The notes beneath the pieces were generated by a model. That model saw only the letters and a list, made by a program, of their open reading frames with translations, did not search any database and was not told the DNA's origin. Position numbers and translations under genes: made by a program. A DNA stretch of 64,000 nucleotides from Plectosphaerella cucumerina (Eukaryota > Ascomycota > Sordariomycetes > Glomerellales > Plectosphaerellaceae): the NCBI GenBank assembly GCA_020746995.1, contig JAGPXD010000002.1, forward strand, positions 6,944,001-7,008,000, in the 5' to 3' direction. Position 1 is the stretch's first letter, and every line of letters begins with the position of its first letter. Of this stretch, positions 11,379 to 22,149 are shown piece by piece.

Positions 11379-14300
11379 CCCCGGCCAAACTGGCACCAAG
11401 AAGGAGAAGGAGAATCGACGGGCATCCTGCTAGGTTGTCACCCCCAGCCCAGCTCGTGCCCGAGCCCGAGCCCAGAAGCTGGCGACGAGGATCCAACATC
11501 CCACAGTGGGTGTGGACGACCGAAGAGGCGTGCGTCCTGAGTGGCCCCGCGCCGCCCCTTGTGGGCTCAATTCCATCTTTTCGCGTCTTGGCGTTATGAC
11601 TTCATGGTCGTCGACCAAGGGGGGGGCAGATAAACGCACGAGGGTGCCACCACCCACCACAACCCAAGCCCCCGGCCCCACCGATGGGGTGTCAATCTAG
11701 CACCCCGCGTTGGCGGCGCCGTCGGGGCCACCGTCGCTGTTCACTTGCCCCGGTCTGCCCTGGCGCCGCCGCCGTCCGGGGGGAAGGAGCCACCAACCTG
11801 GACCACCAGGGCAACCACCTGCCTGCAGAGTGTGCCTGCCTTGCTTGTACCTTCCCTCCCCAGTTGCATCTTGACCGGGATGACGGTCGGTGACATGCCT
11901 GCCCGCCCAGAACCGACGGCAACCACCGTACCGTCAATTTTTTGGCGTCGCCTTGTAGAAGTCAGCAGATGTATGTGTTCGAGCGGAAAGGGGACCAATT
12001 GGTCGTCACTTCCCTAGCTGACTCTTCCTATCGTACCCAGCTCTTCTGGGAAAGTCCTTCCCAGGCGTTCCTCGGAGAACAAAAAGGCAGGCACAACTCA
12101 TACGGAAGGAGGGGAGGGGGGGCTGATGGCACCCAGGGTGGTCCAACCACCAGACCCCTCCCGTCGTGACCACACGCCAAGAAGACACCAAATGGGGTCA
12201 AAGGTACGTACCTTTCTCTCGCACCACACCCACCACACAGATCAGACAGGGTCATGACGGTCGCTGCAACCAAACACGACGTCAGCCTTGGCGGCTCTGC
12301 TCCAGGGCCTTTGACTGGCCCGTTCGAGGTCTCTTCGGTGGGGGTGGCCAGGCTGGATATCCACCCCTGACGCCCCCCCTTTGGACGTCGTCGGTGCCAT
12401 GTCTGATCTTCCCCCAGCGCGCAGACTCGAACTCGATGGTCAAACAGGAACGTGGGCAAACATCGACCCCGCTTCAATAACACAACAGCGCACCTCCGGC
12501 CCGGTGGCAGATGGGCGGGCAGGCGGGCGGCCGGCGACGGCGTCTTTCAATCTCCTCTCCCCCCCTCTTCTCCCCCTCCCTTCTGGAACAGTTCGAGTCT
12601 TGGAGGGGTGCGAAGAGGATGGGTCCCGGTCGGGCGGTGTGAGGCAACGCCCATTCCGTCCGTGATTAGAGGCCCGGCCCGCCAAGGCTGACAAGGCGCC
12701 GGCGCACGTATCGCGGCAGATGGCACAGCAAGGCGCCGGCGGGCGGCGAGGCAGAACAAGGCCAGCCGTGTCTGTTGCAAAGCCCACCGCACCCCCGTCG
12801 AGCGTAGCAACAGCGATCCCGGGCCAAGAAGCGCCGGGCCCCGTGCGCGGTGTTTCTGCGGTCCGTCAGTGGCTGGAGAGCCGCTGGGCATCTGTACTAC
12901 GGATGCACAGGTGGGACGAGGGGAGAAGGGCAGCAGGGGCGGGATGGGCGAAGGGAAGTAATATCCAGGCACAGGGACTGACGCAGCAAAGAGCAACGCA
13001 CAGCCTGAGCACCCGCCGTGATACGGGCGGGTACAGCGCAACGACCCCTTCGCCCTTCGGTATCGGCCTCGCCGCCGTCGGTTGTCGGTGAGCCTGAGTT
13101 TCTCACTCTGACCTGCCAAGATGCAGGGCCGAAAGGGTTGACGAGGTTGAATTTGGCAACGGTGTGCCCGGGCGGCTCGCAGAACTACAAGTACGCCCGA
13201 TTTTTTGAGATCTGCGGCTAGTTGGCGACAACACTTGAGACTTTGCCTCTAGTCGGACCAATGAGGCTCTTGGCGACTGACTACCAGTCAATGCTCTTTG
13301 CAAAAGCCCATACTTCCAAGACTTGATGGGGCAGCTGTCTGTCTCTCTGCTCAAAAAAAGTTGCGAAACTCAGCATCGGACTGGGGATCCAATCCGAGGC
13401 TCGACGTCGGCAATGTGTCAAATCCGCTCGGGAGACTTCGGACAGAAAAGAAAGATGTGCCCCTCCCCCACCGACGATGGCCCGCTATGCTTCACCCGCA
13501 GTATCGATGCCCGCCTCAGCCCATTCCGTTCCATTCCCGGGCCGGGATCGGTGGTATGTCGAGACGGACGTAGAAAGAAATCTCGAAAGCTGGGACGAAC
13601 GAGTCCATTGGATGAGGTCCGCGTGTTCCTGTGAGCTTGCTGTGCAATTAGACGCATCCCTCATGCCCGAGGCGTCCCGGCGAGGCGGTCCCCAAGGCAC
13701 GTCGCTGGGCGGCGGCGGATCGCGGCGGTGGTGTGATGCGTGAGTGATTGCGCCCTTGTTCCGCCGATGGGGCCGCCCCGCGGTGCGACTCCTCCTTCTC
13801 CGGCTCCCATCGGTCTCGGGGGCGCCAGGCTCGAAGGATCCCCTCCTCTCCCCCGCCGGAGGGGGACAGCAGGGATGACGGGCGGAAGGGTCGGATCTCG
13901 AAGGAAGCCCGTCTAAACGGCGCTTGCAGCAGCCGGGCGGTCATCATTGGGCGACAACAACTGGCGGGAATATCGAAAGAAACATCGTGGTGGCAGTCTC
14001 CTTCGGACCCGTTGCGATTGCGAGCTGGCCCCTCGGGCTCGAAACGGGCCTGGATTCTCGGCAGTGGGCCCCCCTCTCGGTGTTGACTGTTGAGGCTGTG
14101 CACGGGACGTGCAGGAGTTGGGCGAGCCGCAAGTGCCCTGTTCTGCTGCACGTCTCCAGAAAAGTCGTCTCCAAGCTCTTGCGTGATTGCGGAGGCAGGG
14201 GTCCTGAGTGGTTGAGGGGTGCTGTGGGGTGTCTTGGCACGCCTTAGCTCAGCAACGGCGACTCCAGTCTCTACAACAGCGCCGGCTGTACCAACAAAGA

Positions 14301-17300
14301 CAGCCAGCCCGACAGACAACAATCTTGTGGTCGGGTCGGCAGGCTAGATGACGGGGGCCGCCCAGGTCAGATGTCCCTTTTGGTGCACGTCAGCCTGTTC
14401 CGCCAGGCCCGGCTCCGGTGTGCATTGGGCCGGAAGTCCCGGCCGGCCGGAGGTCCTTTCGATGGGAGTCACGTGCCACTTGCCGACCGGGCGGGCCGCC
14501 ATTCAACGCCCCTTCACCACCATCTGCGAGGTAGATCCCCCCCCCGGGGGTTCACGCGACTGACGTGCGGAGAAACCACGTCTCGGGCGAACCGCCGCCA
14601 AGAGAACCCCCAATGACGGAATAATGAACGTGGACCACCGAGGCAGGCGAGACACCGGACGGGATGCGCCTTTCTGGTCGCGCCAAGAGATAACCACAAG
14701 AACCGATCCAACGGCATTGTGCAAGCGCGACCCTAACACGCACGAGGCGAAGCGGGGTTGCAGAGTCTCGAGGTCGGCCGTGCCAATCAGGCGAATCAGG
14801 GAGGAAATGTCTGCAGGGAAGGGGGACGAGGCCAAGACGCTAGGTGACCGAAGTCCTATCAGGGGCGTCAGGTGTGTTCCGGGTTCTCGAGGGGGGGAAG
14901 AAAAATTGGCAATGGTCACGGGGTTTACGTACGAAAAGCTGGGGGATTCTCGTTGCTAATGCACCTTGTCGCAGCACGAGTCGAATTTCAAGTTGGGGCC
15001 CCAGAGGAGTTTGAATCCATCGTGGTTGAGGTGCAGCGGCTAGGGAAGATCGTGGAGGAACAGATTAGGTAACCCGGGGGTTATAGCGCCAGTTTGGCTG
15101 GACAGGAGGTTAAAAAAATGTTGGAAAGCGTCAAGTCTGTTCGTCCCCGAGGCGCGGGCCGCGGAGAGATGGCCGCGGGTCCAAGCCCTGCTGCTAATTG
15201 CTGCCCGGCGGCCGGCCTAGGCCCAGATCGCTGGCGGGCCAACCACCCCGCAAAGAAGGAGACGACATGTACTAGCAGGGCGTTCGAGGAAGATACCACC
15301 CGACCTTGCCGACCTACCCCTCGACTGTACATGTAACCCCTCCAATATGCTCCGATCGTGCCGCCCGCCGCGGACAAAGCAGATGCCGACAAGTTTCAGT
15401 GTAGCTGCCGGCTCGCCACTTCCAGAGGTAGGTATTTGTCTCCAAGAAGGAGGGGTGAACCTCGATCAGCGCAAACCTGACCCCGGGTTGACCTTGATGT
15501 AAGACGAGGACGAGCCAAGTCCTCGAGCTTTGTTACTTGGGTAATGCTCTACTTTGCGGCGCATACTTCAAGTTTGCCCCATTGGACAAGACAACAGAAG
15601 AACCGATGCGATGATCATCCTCGGCCAGACGCCCCACGCCGCTGATGACATGGTACCTATCTCGATGATCCTAGATGGCCGCAAGCGTCCAGTAAACCGT
15701 TTGGCTCAACGTTTTTCTCACCTTCATCCTTCCTCAATGAAGCCTCGCCGTCAATGGATCTAGGGGAAACTCACTACACCCCAAAGAAGCAGGTCGGACC
15801 CTACGAAGAAGAAAAAAAGAGAGCCCCCTCACCCCGCAGTGCCGAAATCATCCGCATGCCAGGTCATCTCACGACGATGATTCGCAGCACGTCGCGCCAG
15901 TCAGGCCATGGGTCGGCGGGCTCCGCCAGGGGGCCGCCAGGGGACCCATCACCCAGATCTCCCCCCAATCCACCCGCCGAATGTTCCATGGAATGTCGCT
16001 GAGGGGGCCGGGTACGTACCAGAGCCAGGTCGGCCAGCGCCAAAAACCTGTACCTGGACATGCACCTGGACCTTGGAAACCTGGACGGAAATTCCCCTGC
16101 AAAGGCCGCCAGGCCCCGATAGCGATAGCGCTGCCGGCAACTCAATTGAATGGGCACCAGCGATAACCTTAAGGCAACGGCCCAACTGCAAAGTTAAGCG
16201 CCTGGCATTGGCACGACGTCTGCGCCCGTGAACCACGTGCCTGTCGGACATTCGACATTCCAGGGCCGACGCGGCGCCCGGATCTCTCGGTGGTTAGCCC
16301 TGGAGCTGACGAGCAGCCAGCAGCACACTGCACTTTGTCTACCCCGCGAAAGGTGGCGGCCACTGGCATAGGCAGGCACTGTGATCTACAGTCTCGACCC
16401 TTCGCTGGATCAAGAGGGTCCCAGATGCGTGCTTGCAAGGTCTGGCCCTGATGGAGATGCACGCTGGCCTCCTGCCTCAGCATCATCTATCCGCCTCGCT
16501 GGTGTAGTTGGCCGTCGATGAGTGCCACAAAGAAAAGTCTGCATCACGGCGGCGTGATCTCGCAGTCATACATCACGCCACTGCCGCATCTCGAGGATTG
16601 ATATGCCAATCACCGGGCGGGTGGTGAGCAGGACTCGGCGAAAGGGGCAGCCGCATGCGAGCCGAGCAAGATGTGATGCGATGCGCTCGACCGACGTCCC
16701 GACCAGCTGGCCCGGTTGGTCATCGAATCCCACACTCGGCTGATACGAGAAGAAGAAAAGCCACCTGCGCGCGGATACCATGGCGTTGAGACATTTTACC
16801 GGCTACACATTCCATCCCTCTCCGTGGACGGCAAGCGATCGGCGGGCATCGGGATATCCATCGACGAGAACGCCTGCCCGGAGGTTATTACGAGCATTGA
16901 ACGAGCCGGGATGCTGCCAGGACTTCGGAGTCGCTGCGGCGCTGCCTCACCGCCAGATGCCTCCCCGTGGGTACCCCGCCGGAGCCGCCGCCGAGACCGA
17001 CCGGCGGCCGAGGTTTTGTTGGCCGGTGGTCCTGAGAGGCGTCCCTGAGACTACCGAGGACCGGCGATGGGGACGAGCCAAGCAAATAGGGGTCACGGAA
17101 GTTTCGCCCGTCTCTTCTGGGCACGGAGGCGGGGATACGGTCGTGCGGTAGGAGGGAGCTTCGCGAAGGGCAGCCAAGCATAAGCTATCGTCGATGTTCT
17201 CCATCGCTGTGAAACGGCGTCCCCCACGGCGAATCGTGGGTAGCTGCGCGCCGACCGACGCCGGTCTCTTGTCGACAAGCCGGCGATTGGTGCCGGGCTT

Positions 17301-17373
17301 ATGCGCCCCGATCATCCAAGCTTTGGGGCCGCGGACCAAGGGGCTTGTCGAGTCGTCTGGGCGGTGGCGCGAT

Positions 17374-17404
17374 GGAGGAGAGGAGAGGAGAGGAGGGGAG
17401 GAGG
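17374..17404 (+). repeat. GGAGA-type purine microsatellite
   Basis: Short tandem run of GGAGA/GGAGG units inside the gene-poor region. It overlaps no supported gene. Confidence 0.7.
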
Positions 17405-19270
17405 TTGCTCTTCCACCGTTCCGCCCCGCCCGGGGGCGCTCGGCGGCGAGGCTTTTCCGCCGTCAACAGCCTGAGCCTGCCCCGGCAACATACCAGGCCG
17501 TAATATGCCAGTGCAGGTATTTGTGTGGCTCGTAGCAAGGGGGCTCGGGCAGAAAAGGGTGACGGCATCCCTGGTCAGACGACGGATTTCCAGAAACGGT
17601 CTGAGACCCCCGGCCTCCTCCCTTTGCGAATTGGACAACGACGTGCAAGCTCGACATGGACCCCCGGGATTTCGCGCTGAGGACAAAAGAGAAACGGGTC
17701 GGAAAACACCTCATAGTTGTGTCCCCCCAGCGAACGCGCAGGTGCAATCAAGCAAAAACCAGCCAGAGCGGAGAAAAAGGCAGGGATGGAGATGCCGCCA
17801 AGTGCGCTGTCGGGCTGGGCGAAGTCTTGGGGTTGTTGCGATGAGCGCACTTGGCAGGAAGATTCTCGGCGCCATTTCGCAAGACCCCCCAATTGGCCGT
17901 AGCCTCGTTTTGCACCCACCCTCGATGAGACCCTCTAGCTTACTTGGGGGTTGAACCATTTTGTAGACCCCCACCCACCTGTGCACCCCGAAATCAGAGT
18001 GCGCAGGTGCGCGACACAGCGCAGCAGGCCCCCCCGGCGGGCGCGGTCTTGGCGGTCCGGCCTGCGACTTGCTGCAAGTCTTCAAACGACGTCACATAAC
18101 GGGACCACCCCTGCACTCGCGAGCGCAAGAGCGCTGAGCTGAGCTCGTGCTCGTGCTCGGGTGTCCCACGCTCTCAACCACGGGCGTCTGAGTCGCTAGG
18201 TTCGCAGCCAAGAGTCTTGGCCCGGAGCATGGGAGATGGAACAGGTTGGAACGGCGTCGAAGGGGGTGGGCATGCGATGCGACCATGACGGGTGATGGGG
18301 ATCGCGGTTGGCCTGGATTTTTTGAGTGTTTGCGAAGTGTCGGACAGGCGAGAGGTCGATGACGATGCGGGGCAGAGAGCAGCAGCTTGGTGTTGAGTTG
18401 AGTTGAGAATTTGAGCGAGTCGAGTCGGGCGAAAGGCGCCCAGGCTCGGCGTCGGCGACAGACAAGACCGATGGGCAAAATAGCCCGTCTAGTCATCCGT
18501 CCGCTCTTTTACCCCGGGAAAATACTTTGTTGCTTGCGGCAACCATGACCACCTCGGCTAGCGATCACTGACAGATATTCAAGGTGACAGGTGGACTCGG
18601 TGTGCCGTGTCCTGTCACGGGCGATGGCCCATTGGCCAGCTCGGTGAGCGGCCTGGCGATGTGCGAGGGTCAGGTAGCACTGGGACGCTGAAGCTGGCTT
18701 TCCTCTGGCTGGCTCGCTCCCGCGACCTGCTTTTTCTCACCCCTCCATCAAGTGAGAGCCGTCTCGTGTGGCTGCGTGTCATGTGCGCGTGCCCAACAGT
18801 CGCGCCGTCAGCCATTTGTCGGAGAGGAGGGGTGTGTAGTAGTGGCAGTGCCGTGGTATAACCTACCTGTCCGGCAGTTCTCCCAAGCTCCGATAAGCGA
18901 AAATCAAGACAGCTTCAACTCGGTCCTACCCAGCGCCACGGGCAGCGACGGCGTCGCAAGGTTGATCTACTCCATCTCATCGCATCATCACTCGACGTGC
19001 CCAAGCTTCCAAGGTGCGGTCTGGAGATTGTCCGCCACCTCTGGAGTTATCTCTCAATTGCCGGCAGCAAAGACCTGGGGCCGAGACCGACTGCCAGCAG
19101 CGAGCAGCCCGGCCGGCGTGGATCCGACCGTCCGGCCTCGCTTCCCTTCCCTTCGCCCTGTGCTCCCCGTGGTCCGGACGCGGTGCCCGGCCGCTCAGCG
19201 ATCTGAGCCGACGATAAAAACAGAGTGACAAGAAACGGTGTGGTCGACCAACGGCCCACGGACCGACCAG

Positions 19271-22149
19271 ATGATGGAACGCTTCGGCCTGGTGCTGGTC
19301 GCAACCTTTGCGGCGGGCATGTTCTGCGGGCCCCTGTTGTGAGCAACATCTGCTTCCTCTGTCTGTCCTATCTGCAGCACAGCATGTCCGTCCGTCTCGA
19401 TGGATGCAAAAACCCGCCCCTGTCTTCTTGTCTGCTGCTGCCCAACGCCGGGGGTGGAGATGAGGGTCTGTTTTCCGAGCCCGACGACGACGAAGAACGA
19501 ACCCCCCTCTCCTTCTCCTCCTCCCGAACACCAAGACTCGAAGCATTGCCAAGCTGACTTGTTCCTGCGTGGGGATGCAGTTGCGTGATTTACTCGAGAT
19601 CCCGTCGGCACCGCAAGCTCAAGCCGGGCCCGCGACAACTTAGGAATGCGCGCAGGCAGCTCGTCTCCGTGGCGGAATGCAGCGCCCGTCTGGGCGCCCA
19701 GCGGTGGGAAATGGCCATGGGGGCCGGTGCTCGTAGGGGAAGTGGCCCTCGGTCTGGGTCCTTGTCCCGGGCAGCAGAGACAGGAACAGAAGCAGCAGGC
19801 GCCAGCGGCTCGGATATGGCAGTGGGAGGAGGAGATGTTGTCGGACATCCGCACCGGCCGTCTGGCGGGGCCGGCCACGGCGACGACGATGATGATAATG
19901 ACTGGTGAGTCCGGGCGGTTGCTATCTAAGAAGCGCACGTTTGATTGCTCGATTCTATCTTTCCTTGGGACAGAGAGAAGAACAGCATCTTCTCTACGCT
20001 CACTCGACTCCCACCCCTCTGCCTCATCCGCCTCCCCAGCACAGCGCCGATCGGGTGCATCACGATAACAGACCTGCTTGATCGGGCAAACCCGCATCGT
20101 GGGCCGCCTCCAGCTTGTAAAGAGTCACAACCGCAGTCCTGGCGCACGTCCCCCCTTCCAACGACAGCACACGCACACGGATGGGGAAGGACGGGTCCTC
20201 CAGAGACTGGGATTGTCCGGCCTTCGTTTCAAGAAATATCCCCCTCCTTGGGCTGCGACGCCGATGGCGGTGAGGCGGACCAGACTGCACTCGCTGGGTC
20301 GCCCCCCCCGGAGCGGGGTGGGAGCGGGGAGGTTCGCATTGAGGCACACCTGGCCAAGACCCCAAGTGGGATGGGCAATCTTTTTTTGTTGAAGAGAAAA
20401 GGCCCGTTGTCGGTCGAATGAAGGGTTCCACGTCTCGCCATGACGTGCCAACGGACTCAGAACTGGGGGGCGGGTTTCTAGAGTCACTTGGCGCATGTGG
20501 ATTCTGCATCGTGATTCTTTTTCGTCTGGGCGAGGTTTGTGAAGGGGGGTGTTGATGGCGTGGGGGGATGTTTTTGGATATGAGGCGCGGGTTGATAAGT
20601 GTTGCTTGCGCTTCTGGGGAGATGAGCACGCTGCCGCGCATCGCATCGGCTTCGCCATTCCCCGTCTGCTTGAGGCAGAACAGACCAGACCACCCAGATG
20701 AGCTTCACTTGATTTGATTGACCTTGAGAAACACCCGACTAACATGAGGAACCCTGCTTTAGCCCCATCTGCATCGGACCTCTCTTCCCTCGCCACGACC
20801 GCGACGAGGCCCCCGACACGAGGCTATCGGCCACCTACGCCTCGTCGACCCAGGCGTGTATCAATAATGGCAGGGACGGCACGGCCGGAGGTGGTCGTGG
20901 TCACGGGATGCTGACAGCATGGGCACGATCACTGCGCCGACATCTCAGAGGCGTCCCGTCCATGTCGTCGTCGTCGTCGTTCCGTCCGCAGCAGCAGCCC
21001 GAGATGTCCTCAGCCGGACATGGTCTGCCGCGCAGGCTCCTCCTCTCCGGCCGTCCCTGGCGACAAGGTCATCCGCGAGGGGGTGAAGCTGAAGGCAGGG
21101 GCAGGGTGCAAACCGACGTCCAGGAACGAACTGGATGTAACGGTCACAATGACACCCCGGATTCAGCTCCGAGCCCGAACCACCTCATGACGACCATGAC
21201 TTCGCCACCAGGAGGAGACGTGGATGCAGCAGACGCAGTAGCAGCAGCATGCATCTCGAATGGAGAAGGAGGACACCCGGAGGGAAAGGAAGCGGCGGGG
21301 GCGACCGGGGTGTCCCAAGGCGGAAATGTTCTAGAAGACGTCCATGACTCGGACGCCAAGACCAGGATGACACCAGTTTACCTCGCCTCCAGCACCACGG
21401 GGTCCCTTTCAGCGCCGTCAGCTGCCCGAGGGGGAGACGCCAAGACCGCCCGTCATTCTGCTCAGCCTCTCACGAGCACCATCGACGGGGACGCCGCCGC
21501 CCACCTCACCGCCCCTGGCCCTGGTGCTGCTGCTGGTGGTGGTGCTGCTGCTGCTGCGATCTCACCTCCCCGATCCAGCATCAGCCCGCGGTCGACCGAG
21601 AGTGGCCGCGGCGAGCCGAACCTGAACCTGAACCTGAACACTGCTACCCCGCGGCGGCCCGCCGCTGCCGTCGTGAGAAGGGCGGCAGCGACCGTCGTCG
21701 ACGTCCTCTCCCCCTCGCGAGGTGTGCGAAGGGCGTCACTAATGCAACAGCGGCACGACGGCGACGACGAAGAAGATACGGACGACGACTCGGGCACAAG
21801 CGACCTCGACACGGAGATCCTCGTCCTCCAGGGCTGCAAGCACGCTTTCCACGCGCGGTGTCTCGCGACCTGGTTCCTCGCCGACGGCTTCGACTGTCCC
21901 GTCTGTCGCTCGCCGTACTGGATGCGTCGCGAGCGCATGGCTCGCGCGCTGCAGAATGAGAGGAACGGGCTGCCGCTCGATCATGGCGAGGAGGAGCTGC
22001 GCGCGAGAGCGCTTGCTGGAGGGTACTTTGGCGCCGCGGGGGGGACGACGTACTCGGCCATTGGGGGGGCTATTGTCGTCGTCAGGGCGCCGGCGAGGAC
22101 GTATTCGCATGCTGCTGACCGTCGCGCTTGGGAGGTTTACCTGCCGTGA
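19271..22149 (+). CDS. Membrane-anchored RING-H2 protein with a very long RING loop
   Basis: Probable E3 ubiquitin ligase. I model three exons: 19271-19338, 19581-19904 and 20763-22149, giving 592 residues. Exon 1 encodes a hydrophobic segment (FGLVLVATFAAGMF), and the first junction joins it to a basic stop-transfer stretch (YSRSRRHRK), as in single-pass membrane proteins. The second junction rebuilds a split Cys codon (TG plus C), giving CPIC at residues 131-134. The remaining ligands are C489, H491, H494, C497, C509 and C512 (CKHAFHARC ... CPVC). Both acceptors have branch-like sites (CTGAC, CTAAC) and both junctions keep phase. The 354-residue gap between ligands 2 and 3 is Ala/Gly/Ser-rich and includes acidic runs just before C489. 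Intron 2 is 858 bp, unusually long here. An undetected intron inside exon 3 could shorten the loop. The N-terminal exon is the least certain part. Confidence 0.7.

Larger units (their letters stand above)
10749..19270. other. 8.5-kb gene-poor region upstream of the ENA ATPase
   Basis: I find no coding region here with a recognisable domain, a plausible start and coherent introns. Open frames of 60-220 codons occur on both strands, as expected in GC-rich DNA, and their translations are low in hydrophobic core pattern and rich in Arg, Pro and Gly. The first kilobase probably contains the ENA promoter and leader. The last few hundred bases probably contain the promoter of the RING gene. Confidence 0.45.

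Noticed and set aside
19339..19377. A 39-bp intron joining the RING membrane exon to the CAG at 19377
   Set aside because: It is shorter than the other introns here (48 bp or more), and the continuing frame loses both the basic stop-transfer stretch and the link to the CPIC exon. The 242-bp intron ending at 19580 fits better.
19195..20097. A 300-codon minus-strand frame over the first exons of the RING gene
   Set aside because: It lacks any known domain and runs across the splice sites of the better-supported plus-strand model.
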